DNA from: Streptomyces tailanensis
GTDB lineage: Bacteria; Actinomycetota; Actinomycetes; Streptomycetales; Streptomycetaceae
DNA: 64,000 nt
Assembly: GCF_008386495.1 (NCBI RefSeq)
Contig: NZ_VTHJ01000010.1
Location: 42,663 to 106,662, forward strand
Direction: 5' to 3'
In this document: positions 1 through 8,450 of the stretch, piece after piece
Position numbering within the stretch: position 1 is the first letter of the stretch
How the letters are laid out: each line of letters opens with the position of its first letter
Notes under the pieces: model-generated
What the model was told of the DNA's origin: nothing
Database searches by the model: none
What the model saw: the letters and a program-made list of their open reading frames with translations, nothing else
Position numbers and translations under genes: made by a program

Positions 1-989
1 TCCCCCCGAGCAATGGAATCCCCCCACCTCCCATCACTACGCCCCCACAGCCACACGATCCCCCCCGCGGCCACCACCCCCGGCACCCCGAGCACGGCAA
101 ACTTCGACTCCGCAGGCGTCAACTTCCGCGAGAGATAAGCGATCAACCACCCCAACCCCAGCGGCACCAGACTCCCCATCACCGCCCCCGCGACCAACAA
201 CGCGGCGGCCAGCAACAACAGCGGATTACTCCACCCCCCACCGACCGGCCGCAACCGCGGCAACCTCCGCCGAGGGGCACCCTCACCCGCGTCCGCCGCC
301 GGATCCGCCGCCTTCTCAACGGCCCCCGACGCCGACCCCGGCTTCCCGGCCGCCGCACCGCCCTCGTCCCCGTCCTCCTTCACCGGCGGCGGCTTCAACA
401 ACTCGGGAATCTCCACACCCCCGACAAACCCCGGCACCTCGTCCCCCAGCCCGAGCCCGAACTGACCACCGCCCCCGGGCCCGCCGCCTCCCCCGACCCG
501 CCACCAGTCGGGCTGCACCCCGCTGTCGCCGATCTCGTGCAGCGGGGCGAGGTGCGGCGGGGAAGCACCCTCGTCCACAGGCGCTGCCGACTCAGCCGGG
601 CGAGGACGGGGCACGACCCGGCGCAGGCTCTTCGACAGCCCCTTGGGCCGTTCCTCGGGGCCGCCGTCACCACCGGTCGCCCGCTGTACGGGCACGGCGG
701 CGGCCGGCGCGTCCGGGGTGGGCGTCTCGCCGGGCGCCCCCGCGGAGGCGACGATCTCGTCGGGCGTACCGAGGCGGGCGATGATGCGCCGCACGGCGGC
801 CGGACTGTCCACCGTCGCCTTCGCCCGCCGCCGGTCGATCTCGTCCCGCAGCTCCGACACCAGCCGCATACGGGCCGCCGATGGCAACTGCCGCTGCTGG
901 GCCAAGTCACCGACCCGGCTCAGATACTCGTAAACGACCTGGTCGCTCTCAATCCCCACGAAGCCCCTCCGGGGTTGGCGCGTGCTCAT
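1..989 (-). CDS. HAAS-domain membrane protein (3' end outside window)
   Basis: The frame is open from an ATG at 989 to the window edge, so the C-terminus is missing. Residues 10-75 form a helical segment (QVVYEYLSRVGDLA, then LRDEIDRRRA and AVRRIIARLGTPDEI) typical of the HAAS signalling domain found in actinobacterial membrane proteins. A long Gly/Pro/Glu-rich low-complexity linker follows, then at least two hydrophobic segments near the visible end (LLLLAAALLVAGAVMG and AVLGVPGVVAAGGIVWLWG). It is divergent from the helicase-associated gene at 1326. I infer an integral membrane protein of unknown function. Domain assignment is from the motif pattern only. Confidence 0.75.
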   Translation of the reverse strand, partial: MSTRQPRRGFVGIESDQVVYEYLSRVGDLAQQRQLPSAARMRLVSELRDEIDRRRAKATVDSPAAVRRIIARLGTPDEIVASAGAPGETPTPDAPAAAVPVQRATGGDGGPEERPKGLSKSLRRVVPRPRPAESAAPVDEGASPPHLAPLHEIGDSGVQPDWWRVGGGGGPGGGGQFGLGLGDEVPGFVGGVEIPELLKPPPVKEDGDEGGAAAGKPGSASGAVEKAADPAADAGEGAPRRRLPRLRPVGGGWSNPLLLLAAALLVAGAVMGSLVPLGLGWLIAYLSRKLTPAESKFAVLGVPGVVAAGGIVWLWGRSDGRWGDSIARG

Positions 990-1325
990 CCGACCGTATC
1001 GCTTCAGGGCACCCGGAGCTGATGCGCGACGACCTCCCCGGCTGCGTACGGCACCCGGCGCCGGGGCCCGCCGGGGGCAGGTTCCGCTTGCCGGCGCTGA
1101 CAGGGTGCCGCCGCGCCCACCCTCCCCCATCGCCCCAGCGGCACGACTGCCCGCGGCTGAGGCAGCGAGGGCCGCGCCCCGCAAGGGGCGCGGGGCTGTG
1201 TCGACATGCGGCTCCGCCGCGCGGGCGCGACCAGCCACAACGAACCCGCAGCCGCCACACCACACCCACCCCCGAGCTACTAGGCACCCCCCGCCCGGCC
1301 GCGCCCCTCCGCTACCGTTGACCGG
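990..1325. other. Divergent intergenic region with dispersed repeat
   Basis: This 336-bp gap between two divergent genes has no convincing gene. It holds a GC-rich hairpin (arms 1172-1180 and 1185-1193, GCAA loop) joined to a dispersed repeat (1184-1251) described separately. The start at 1326 has no strong Shine-Dalgarno sequence. Confidence 0.6.
1184..1251 (+). repeat. Dispersed intergenic repeat, copy 1
   Basis: A 68-bp stretch containing GCGCGGGGCT, GCGGCTCCGCCGCG and GGGCGCGACCAGCCACA recurs in reverse complement at 57401-57468 with few differences. Such sequences are commonly scattered between Streptomyces genes. Copy 1 is preceded by a 9-bp-stem hairpin with a GNRA-type loop. Confidence 0.8.
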
Positions 1326-3953
1326 ATGAGCACCGAGGAGCCCAGCGCCACGGAAGCCGGCCAAACCGGCGGAGCCCCCCGCTCACTCGCGGAGTCGCTC
1401 CGCGCGCGGGACGACGGTTCGCTCGCCGTGCTGCTACGGGGCCGCCCGGACCTCATCACCCCCGTCCCCACGGACCTGACGCAGCTGGCCACCCGCGCCG
1501 GCACCCGTGCCTCGGTCGTACGCGCCCTGGAACGCCTGGACAGGTTCGCCTCGCAGACCGCCCAGGCCCTGGCCGTGGCCGCGGACCCGGCGTCGTACGA
1601 CGAACTCCTGAACCTGATGGCCGGCGACGGCGAGAACGACCAAGCCCAGCCCAACTCCGCCGTGGCGGCAGCCCTCCCGCACGCACTCGAAACCCTCCGC
1701 GACCAGGCCCTCGTCTGGGGCCCCGACGACCGCCTCCGCCTCGTCCGCACGGCCCGTGAGCTGCTCTCCCCCTCGCCGCAGCACCCCTCCCCCACCGGCC
1801 TCGGCCCGACCGTCGCGGAGGCCACGGCGGGGATGTCGCCGGGCCGTGTGCAGGAGATCGTCACCGAGGCCGGCCTGCCGAGCACCCATGACTCGGTCTC
1901 CGCCGTCACCGCCCTCACCGGCCTCTTCTCCGACCGGCGCCGCATGGCCGCGCTCCTCGCCGACGCCCCCGCCGAGTCCCTGGACGTGCTGACCCGCCTG
2001 CTCTGGGGGCCGCCGTACGGCCAGGTCACCGCCAACCCGGCGCCCCACCTGCGCTGGCTCCTCGACCGCGGGCTGCTCCTGCCCACCGCCCCCGGCACGG
2101 TCGTCATCCCCCGTGAGGTCGCCCTGCATCTGCGGTCGGGCCGGGCGCACCGGGAGGTGCACCCCGTTCCCCCGCCCGTCGAGGCGGCGGCCGCGCACCG
2201 TCCACAGGTGGTGGACGCGACGGCGGCCGGGCAGGCGTACACCACGCTCGCGACCGTCGAGGAGCTGCTGAAGGACTGGGACGAGGGCGGCCCGAACGTG
2301 CTGCGCGCGGGCGGCCTCAGCGTGCGGGACCTCAAACGCACCGCCGTCGCCCTCGACGTACCCGAACCCGTCGCCGCCTTCTGGATCGAACTCGCCTACG
2401 CCGCGGGCCTGTTGGCCTCGGACGGCGAGGCCGACGAGCGGTACGCCGCGACCCCCGCGTACGACGAGTGGCTGGAGCTGCCCGCCGCCGAGCGCTGGGG
2501 TCGGCTGGCCTCGGCCTGGCTGACGGCGACCCGTACGGCGGGCGTGGTCGGCGAGCGGGACGCCAAGGACCGTACGTTGTCGGTGCTGGGACCGGGGCTG
2601 GACCGTTCGGCCGCGCCGGAGGTACGGCACCGGGTCCTCACGCTGCTCGCCGGTCTGCCCGAGGGCACGGCGGCGACCCCCGGCTCCGTACTGGCCCGCC
2701 TCCGCTGGGAACGCCCCGCGCACGGCCGACAGCCCCAGCAGCAACCTCCACAGGCCCACCCGCACTCCGACCACCCCGACGACCTGCGTGCCCGTCTCGC
2801 CCGCTGGGCCCTCGCGGATGCCGAGCAGCTCGGCGTCACGGGACGCGGGGCCCTGTCCTCCCACGGGCGCGCGCTCCTCGGCGTACCTGAGCGGGAAGCG
2901 ACCGCCGGCGATCTGCCGGAAACCCCTGGCGACAAACTCCCCGCCCACCACGTCCCCGTCCCCGGCCCTGTCCGCCACTCCGCCCCCGACCCGGTGGCCG
3001 AGCGGGCCGCGGCCGCCGCCCGCGCCGCCCGGCTGCTCGCGCCGCTCCTGCCCGAACCGCTCGATCACGTCCTGCTCCAGGCGGACCTGACGGCGGTCGC
3101 GCCGGGGCCGTTGCGGCGGCCGCTCGCCGAGACGCTGGGGGTACTGGCGGACGTGGAGTCGAAGGGTGGCGCGACGGTGTACCGGTTCACGCCGGGTTCG
3201 GTACGCCGGGCCCTGGACGCCGGCCGCAGCGCCTCCGACCTGCACGACTTCCTGACCGCGCACTCCCGTACGCCGGTCCCGCAGCCGCTCGCGTATCTGA
3301 TCGACGACGTGGCCCGGCGCCACGGCCATCTGCGGATCGGCGCGGCCTCGGCGTACGTACGCTGCGACGACGACGCGATGCTCAGCGAGATCCTCGCCGA
3401 CAAGCGCTCCCAGGGCCTCGGGCTGCGCCGCCTCGCGCCGACCGTGCTCGCCGCTCAGGCAGGCCCGGCGGCGCTCCTCGACGGGCTGCGCGCGATGGGC
3501 TACGCGCCGGCCGCCGAGTCCGCCGAGGGCGACGTCCTGATCACCCGCGCCCACGCCCACCGCACCCCGCCCCGTACGGCCCCCGAGCCCGTCCCGGAGG
3601 GCCCGCCGGTCCCCGACGACACCCTGCTCGGCGCCGCCATCCGCGCCATCCGCGCCGGTGACCTCGCCTCCACGGCCCCCCGCAGGACGACGGACGGCCC
3701 GACCCCCTCGGGCGCCCTGCCGCGCACCGGCTCCGCCGAGACCCTCGCCACCATGCAGGCCGCCGTCCTCACCGGCGAGGCCCTGTGGATCGGCTACGTC
3801 AACGCCGAGGGCTCCGCCAGCCAGCGCGTCATCGCCCCCGTCCGCGTCGAGGGCGGCTTCGTCACGGCGTACGACCACACGGCGGACGAGGTCCGGACGT
3901 TCCCCCTGCACCGGATCACGGGCGTCGCGGAGCTGGCGGACGACGCGATGTGA
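1326..3953 (+). CDS. XPB/Ssl2-like helicase-associated protein
   Basis: This 875-residue protein belongs to the large actinobacterial helicase-associated family. It lacks Walker motifs, so it is not itself an ATPase. Residues 18-75 are a winged-helix-like N-terminus, and about 575-700 match the XPB/Ssl2 N-terminal-type domain (LPEPLDHVLLQADLTAVAPG). Residues 805-870 resemble a WYL-type ligand or nucleic-acid binding fold (IGYVNAEG, then FVTAYDHTADEVRTFPLHRI). The XPB helicase gene at 5921 carries a related N-terminal domain, and the two lie together with two intervening genes. I infer a partner in DNA repair or transcription-coupled processes; the exact role is unknown. Confidence 0.85.
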   Translation: MSTEEPSATEAGQTGGAPRSLAESLRARDDGSLAVLLRGRPDLITPVPTDLTQLATRAGTRASVVRALERLDRFASQTAQALAVAADPASYDELLNLMAGDGENDQAQPNSAVAAALPHALETLRDQALVWGPDDRLRLVRTARELLSPSPQHPSPTGLGPTVAEATAGMSPGRVQEIVTEAGLPSTHDSVSAVTALTGLFSDRRRMAALLADAPAESLDVLTRLLWGPPYGQVTANPAPHLRWLLDRGLLLPTAPGTVVIPREVALHLRSGRAHREVHPVPPPVEAAAAHRPQVVDATAAGQAYTTLATVEELLKDWDEGGPNVLRAGGLSVRDLKRTAVALDVPEPVAAFWIELAYAAGLLASDGEADERYAATPAYDEWLELPAAERWGRLASAWLTATRTAGVVGERDAKDRTLSVLGPGLDRSAAPEVRHRVLTLLAGLPEGTAATPGSVLARLRWERPAHGRQPQQQPPQAHPHSDHPDDLRARLARWALADAEQLGVTGRGALSSHGRALLGVPEREATAGDLPETPGDKLPAHHVPVPGPVRHSAPDPVAERAAAAARAARLLAPLLPEPLDHVLLQADLTAVAPGPLRRPLAETLGVLADVESKGGATVYRFTPGSVRRALDAGRSASDLHDFLTAHSRTPVPQPLAYLIDDVARRHGHLRIGAASAYVRCDDDAMLSEILADKRSQGLGLRRLAPTVLAAQAGPAALLDGLRAMGYAPAAESAEGDVLITRAHAHRTPPRTAPEPVPEGPPVPDDTLLGAAIRAIRAGDLASTAPRRTTDGPTPSGALPRTGSAETLATMQAAVLTGEALWIGYVNAEGSASQRVIAPVRVEGGFVTAYDHTADEVRTFPLHRITGVAELADDAM

Positions 3954-4181
3954 TCAAGCGGCGCCATCAAACGTGCGTGATCAAACGGCGTCCCTGCCCG
4001 CACCCATTCGGGTGAATGCGGAAGTTCATGCAGGCCACGCCCGGCTTTTCGCCCCGATGAGCGGTCTCGCGCGCCCCCGCGCATCACGTTCCGTACGGCG
4101 GGCAGCCACCCTGTGTCCCGATCGAGATCGACTCCGCACGCTTCCTCACGCTTCCTTACGCTCGAAAGGCCCACACATCTC

Positions 4182-4352
4182 ATGCGCCGTCCCCTCGCCA
4201 CGCTCCTCGCGTCCCTCGCCCTGCTCGCCGTACTCACCCCCGAGGCCGCGGCGGCCCCGCCGCCCGTCCCCGTCCCCGAACTCGGCACTCTGGTCGGCGA
4301 GGGCCTCACTGTGGAGGGGCCGCTGGTCCAGAACCTCGGCCTGCTGAAGTGA
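4182..4352 (+). CDS. Small secreted protein
   Basis: A 56-residue protein starting at the ATG at 4182, chosen because the hydrophobic signal peptide (MRRPLATLLASLALLAVLTP, then an Ala-rich cleavage region) begins there. The mature part would be about 30 residues (PVPVPELGTLVGEGLTVEG). Its last 47 bases overlap convergently with the end of the fusion gene on the other strand. Function unknown; many Streptomyces encode such short exported peptides. Confidence 0.6.
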   Translation: MRRPLATLLASLALLAVLTPEAAAAPPPVPVPELGTLVGEGLTVEGPLVQNLGLLK

Positions 4353-5745
4353 CCTGCCGCAGGCGGTAGCTGTCCCCTTCGAGACGGACGATCTCGGCGT
4401 GGTGCGCGAGCCGGTCGACCATGGCCGGGGCGACCGCGCCGAAGATCTCGTCCCAGCGGCCGAGCGGGCGGTCGCTGGTGACGATCAGCGAGGCCCGCTC
4501 GTAGCGGCGGGCGACCAGCTGGAACAGGAGCCGGGCGCTGTCCGAGTCGAACGGCAGATAGCCGACCTCGTCGACGATCAGCAGGGGGCAGGCGTCGAGC
4601 GCGGCCAGCTCCTCGGCCAGCCTGCCCGCCGCCCGCGCCCCCGCCAGCCGCGCGGCCCACTCGTCGGCGGTCGCGAACAGCACCCGGTGCCCGGCCTGAC
4701 AGGCCCGTACGCCGAGCCCGATCGCGAGATGCGTCTTGCCGGTCCCCGGAGGGCCGACGAACACCACGTTCCGCCCGGCGGCCACGAAGTCCGCGCTCGC
4801 GAGCCGGGCCAGCGCCTGCCGGTCGAAGGAACGCGGGTGCTCCTCGTCGAACTCCTCCAGCAGCTTCCGCCCCGGGAACCCGGCGGCCCGCACCCGCCCC
4901 TCGACCCCGCCCTCGTACTGCACGAGCCGCGTCCCGCCCTGCGCGAACCGGGTCTCGAAGTTCGACACGTTCCCGAGGCTCCCGAGGTGCCCGGGATTCT
5001 CGAAGTTCCCGTACTTCTCGTACGAGGTGGCCTGGGCCGGAATCGGCAGCCGGGCGGGGAGGAGGACAGGTGCCGGGGCAGGCGGCCCGACCACGCGGTA
5101 CTCCTTCGGCTCCGCCGGCGCCTTGGGCTCGGTCGGCTCCGTGGGCCCCTTCGGGCCATCCGGGCCCTCCGGCGGGCCGTGGTGCGACACATGCCCGTGG
5201 CCGCTCTCCCCCCGTAGCATCGGCCCCGACATGTACGCCAGGAGCACCGCCGAGGCGATGAAGGCCATGTGGATCACCGTGCCCCACATCAGCGAGTGGC
5301 GGGAGGTGTGGTGGACGTCCACGAACATCTGGAGCAGATGGACGGAGGAGATGCCCACGATGGCGGTGGCGAGCTTGACCTTCAGCACGTTGGAGTTCAC
5401 GTGCGAGAGCCATTCGGGCTGGTCACGGTGGCCCTGGAGGTCGATGCGGGAGACGAAGGTCTCGTAGCCGCCGACGATCGTCATGATCAGTAGATTGGCG
5501 ATCATGACGACATCGACCAGCTTGAGCACCGCGAGCATCACGTACGTCTCACTGGCGCTCCCGCCCACGCACTTGTCGATTAACGTCCACAGCTCGTTGA
5601 AGAACTTGTAGACGTACACCCCCTGTGCGGCCACCAGCCCGAAATACAACGGCGCCTGGAGCCAGCGGGTGGCGAACAGGGCATAGCCGAGCATGCCCTG
5701 GGGGGACGACGGGGTCGACGGAGCCGACTGGGTAGATGGCTGCAC
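4306..5745 (-). CDS. UPF0114/YqhA membrane domain fused to IstB-like AAA+ ATPase
   Basis: One uninterrupted 479-codon frame joins two unrelated families. Residues about 18-172 carry four membrane segments (for example LKLVDVVMIANLLIMTIVGG and VKLATAIVGISSVHLLQMFV) matching the UPF0114/TIGR00645 YqhA family. A Pro-rich cytoplasmic linker follows, then an IstB/DnaC-type ATPase with Walker A GPPGTGKTH (about 328), Walker B LLIVDEVGYL (about 393) and sensor IVTSD (about 421). IstB is normally the helper of IS21 transposase, but no IstA lies nearby. The start is GTG at 5745; an ATG at 5694 is an alternative. I infer a membrane-anchored AAA+ protein; substrate unknown. Confidence 0.8.
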   Translation of the reverse strand: MQPSTQSAPSTPSSPQGMLGYALFATRWLQAPLYFGLVAAQGVYVYKFFNELWTLIDKCVGGSASETYVMLAVLKLVDVVMIANLLIMTIVGGYETFVSRIDLQGHRDQPEWLSHVNSNVLKVKLATAIVGISSVHLLQMFVDVHHTSRHSLMWGTVIHMAFIASAVLLAYMSGPMLRGESGHGHVSHHGPPEGPDGPKGPTEPTEPKAPAEPKEYRVVGPPAPAPVLLPARLPIPAQATSYEKYGNFENPGHLGSLGNVSNFETRFAQGGTRLVQYEGGVEGRVRAAGFPGRKLLEEFDEEHPRSFDRQALARLASADFVAAGRNVVFVGPPGTGKTHLAIGLGVRACQAGHRVLFATADEWAARLAGARAAGRLAEELAALDACPLLIVDEVGYLPFDSDSARLLFQLVARRYERASLIVTSDRPLGRWDEIFGAVAPAMVDRLAHHAEIVRLEGDSYRLRQVTSAGRGSGPAAPPQ

Positions 5746-5920
5746 GGTCCGCCATTCTTCGGAACCATCCCCACAAATCTGAATTCACACCACTCATCGG
5801 AGTGGATAGACATCCAATAGGACCGGCGGTGTGAAGGATTCCGGTACAGCCGCGCACCGCGGAAAGACGAAACGATCAGGCACACTGGACGTTTGGCCCG
5901 CGCGGAAGGAAAGTACGTAC

Positions 5921-7564
5921 GTGAACGGACCTCTCATCGTCCAGTCGGACAAGACGCTGCTCCTGGAGGTCGACCACGAGCTGGCGGACGAGTGTCGGCG
6001 GGTCATCGCGCCGTTCGCGGAGCTGGAGCGGGCGCCCGAGCACATCCACACCTACCGGGTGACGCCGCTCGGGCTGTGGAACGCGCGGGCCGCCGGGCAT
6101 GACGCCGAGCAGGTCGTGGACGCGTTGGTGCAGTACAGCCGGTATCCGGTGCCGCACGCGCTGCTCGTGGACATCGCCGAGACGATGGACCGTTACGGCC
6201 GGCTCACGCTCAGCAAGCACCCGGCGCACGGGCTGGTCCTGACCACCACCGACCGGCCGGTGCTGGAGGAGATCCTTCGGTCGAAGAGGGTCACTCCGCT
6301 CGTCGGGGCCCGGATCGACCCGGACACCGTCGTCGTGCACCCCTCCGAGCGCGGGCAGATCAAGCAGACGCTGCTGAAGCTGGGCTGGCCGGCCGAGGAC
6401 CTCGCCGGATACGTGGACGGCGAGGCGCACCCGATCGAGCTGCACGAGGACGGCTGGGCGCTCAGGCCGTACCAGAAGCAGGCGGTGGAGAACTTCTGGC
6501 ACGGCGGGAGCGGGGTCGTGGTGCTGCCGTGCGGCGCCGGGAAGACCCTCGTCGGCGCCGGGTCCATGGCCCAGGCGAAGTCGACCACCCTCATCCTCGT
6601 CACGAACACCGTCTCCGCGCGGCAGTGGAAGCACGAGCTGGTGAAGCGGACCTCGCTGACCGAGGACGAGATCGGCGAGTACAGCGGTACGAAGAAGGAG
6701 ATCCGCCCGGTCACCATCGCCACGTACCAGGTGCTGACGACCCGGCGGAAGGGCGTCTACCCGCACCTGGAGCTGTTCGACTCCCGCGACTGGGGGCTCA
6801 TCCTCTACGACGAGGTGCATCTGCTGCCCGCGCCGGTCTTCAAGTTCACGGCGGACCTCCAGGCCCGCCGCCGTCTCGGCCTCACGGCGACGCTCGTACG
6901 GGAGGACGGCCGGGAGTCGGACGTCTTCTCCCTCATCGGCCCCAAGCGGTTCGACGCGCCCTGGAAGGAGATCGAGGCGCAGGGCTACATCGCACCCGCC
7001 GACTGCGTCGAGGTCCGGGTGAACCTGACGGACTCCGAGCGGCTCGCCTACGCCACCGCCGAGCAGGAGGAGAAGTATCGCTTCTGCTCGACGACCGCGA
7101 CCAAGCGGAAGGTGACCGAGGCCATCGTCCGGCGCTTCGCGGGCCAGCAGATCCTCGTCATCGGCCAGTACATCGACCAACTCGATGAACTGGGCGTCCA
7201 CTTGGACGCGCCGGTCATCAAGGGCGAGACCAGCAACGCGCAGCGCGAGAAGCTCTTCGACGCGTTCCGCGAGGGCGAGATCAGCGTCCTCGTCGTGTCG
7301 AAGGTCGCGAACTTCTCGATCGACCTCCCGGAGGCGACGGTCGCCATCCAGGTCTCCGGCACCTTCGGCTCCCGCCAGGAGGAGGCCCAGCGCCTCGGCC
7401 GCGTCCTGCGCCCCAAGGCCGACGGCCACCAGGCCCACTTCTACTCCGTCGTCGCCCGCGACACCATCGACCAGGACTTCGCCGCCCACCGCCAACGCTT
7501 CCTGGCCGAACAGGGCTACGCCTACCGGATCATGGACGCGGACGAGATCCTGACGGAGGGCTGA
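5921..7564 (+). CDS. XPB-type DNA repair helicase
   Basis: A superfamily 2 helicase of 547 residues, the usual length for bacterial XPB. The GTG at 5921 is chosen over upstream in-frame codons because GGAAGGA lies 9 bases before it. Visible motifs are Walker A LPCGAGKTL (about 201), the DEVH box YDEVHLLP (about 296), motif III GLTATLVREDGR (about 320) and motif VI QRLGRVLRPK (about 489). Residues 60-140 form the XPB N-terminal domain related to part of the protein encoded at 1326. The family unwinds DNA 3'-5' in repair; a role in nucleotide excision repair is inferred. Confidence 0.92.
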   Translation: MNGPLIVQSDKTLLLEVDHELADECRRVIAPFAELERAPEHIHTYRVTPLGLWNARAAGHDAEQVVDALVQYSRYPVPHALLVDIAETMDRYGRLTLSKHPAHGLVLTTTDRPVLEEILRSKRVTPLVGARIDPDTVVVHPSERGQIKQTLLKLGWPAEDLAGYVDGEAHPIELHEDGWALRPYQKQAVENFWHGGSGVVVLPCGAGKTLVGAGSMAQAKSTTLILVTNTVSARQWKHELVKRTSLTEDEIGEYSGTKKEIRPVTIATYQVLTTRRKGVYPHLELFDSRDWGLILYDEVHLLPAPVFKFTADLQARRRLGLTATLVREDGRESDVFSLIGPKRFDAPWKEIEAQGYIAPADCVEVRVNLTDSERLAYATAEQEEKYRFCSTTATKRKVTEAIVRRFAGQQILVIGQYIDQLDELGVHLDAPVIKGETSNAQREKLFDAFREGEISVLVVSKVANFSIDLPEATVAIQVSGTFGSRQEEAQRLGRVLRPKADGHQAHFYSVVARDTIDQDFAAHRQRFLAEQGYAYRIMDADEILTEG

Positions 7565-7636
7565 GCAACAGGTCACGGGACCGCGCCCACGCTCGGTACG
7601 CTGGGCCGTACGGCACGCCACGGCAAGGAGGGCACC

Positions 7637-7921
7637 ATGCCTCGCGAGGACATCTACGAGGTGCTTTTCACCGAGTCGGCGGCCCATGACCGCGACCAGC
7701 TCGACCCCGTACGCCGAGCGTCGTTCGACAAGGCGATCGAGTTGCTCGCCCGCGATCCGTACACCGGCGTCTCCCGTCCCATAGGAGTAGGCGACCAGGA
7801 CCGCGAGATCCGGCTCACCTCGCAGATCGTCGCCGAGTACATGGTGTCCCGCGGTCGCCTCCTCCTGGTCATGCTGCGGATCTTCGACGACGCGGACATC
7901 CTGCTGCCCGAGGAGGGCTGA
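7637..7921 (+). CDS. RelE/ParE-like protein
   Basis: A 94-residue protein preceded by AAGGAGGG. The pattern YEVLFTESAAHDRDQL, DKAIELLARDP, SRPIGVGDQDREIRL and the terminal strand RLLLVMLRIFDDADI fits the small RelE/ParE mRNA-interferase or gyrase-inhibitor fold. No antitoxin-like gene lies directly upstream or downstream, which is unusual for a toxin. It may be a solitary toxin homologue or a diverged domesticated member. Family assignment rests on fold pattern only. Confidence 0.6.
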   Translation: MPREDIYEVLFTESAAHDRDQLDPVRRASFDKAIELLARDPYTGVSRPIGVGDQDREIRLTSQIVAEYMVSRGRLLLVMLRIFDDADILLPEEG

Positions 7922-7997
7922 GTCCTCGGGCCGACCCGGCTGAGCGGTAGCCAAGAGGGCATGGAATACCTGGGAGGGCGCGGAAGTTGATCAGAGC

Positions 7998-8450
7998 ATG
8001 ACTCAAGGACCAGCGCCTCGCCCCCTGTCCGACGAAGCCCTCTCCGACCTACTCGCCGGGCAGCAGTTCGGGACCCTCGCCACTGTCAAACAAAGTGGCC
8101 ATCCGCATCTGACCACCATGGTCTACAGCTGGGACCCCGAGGCCCGCGTCGTGCGGCTGTCCACCACGGCCGACCGCGTCAAGGTCAAGCACCTGCGGCG
8201 CAACCCGCGTGCGGCGCTGCATGTGCAGGGTGGCGACGTTTGGTCGTTCGCCGTCGCCGAGGGTTTGGCGGAGGCTTCCGAGATCACGACGGTTCCCGGC
8301 GACGCGGTCGGGCGGGAACTGCTCGCGGCCGTCTCGACGGCCGCGAAGCCGGAGGACGAAGACGCGTTCCTCAAGCAACTGGTCGCCGAGCGGAGGGTCG
8401 TCATTCGGTTGAGGGTGGAGCGGCTGTACGGGACGGCCTTGGACATCTGA
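7998..8450 (+). CDS. PPOX-class F420-dependent oxidoreductase
   Basis: A 150-residue split-barrel flavin/deazaflavin-binding protein. The N-terminal signature (LSDEALSDLLAGQQFGTLAT, then GHPHLTTMVYSWD) and the cofactor-phosphate segment TTADRVKVKHLRRNPRAALH are typical of the TIGR03618-type family, which in actinomycetes uses F420 to reduce diverse substrates. The natural substrate cannot be deduced. Its 3' end overlaps the convergent glycosyltransferase gene by about 50 bp. Confidence 0.85.
   Translation: MTQGPAPRPLSDEALSDLLAGQQFGTLATVKQSGHPHLTTMVYSWDPEARVVRLSTTADRVKVKHLRRNPRAALHVQGGDVWSFAVAEGLAEASEITTVPGDAVGRELLAAVSTAAKPEDEDAFLKQLVAERRVVIRLRVERLYGTALDI

Noticed and set aside
1434..3911. 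Very long minus-strand open frame opposite the helicase-associated gene
   Set aside because: It has the codon pattern of an antisense shadow in high-GC DNA (Arg/Gly-rich, no family motifs), while the plus strand has a full recognised protein. The same applies to long opposite frames over the XPB helicase, helR, the recombinase and the catabolic operon.
7637..7921. Complete toxin-antitoxin module around the RelE/ParE-like gene
   Set aside because: No antitoxin-like frame is adjacent on either side; only the toxin-like gene can be supported.
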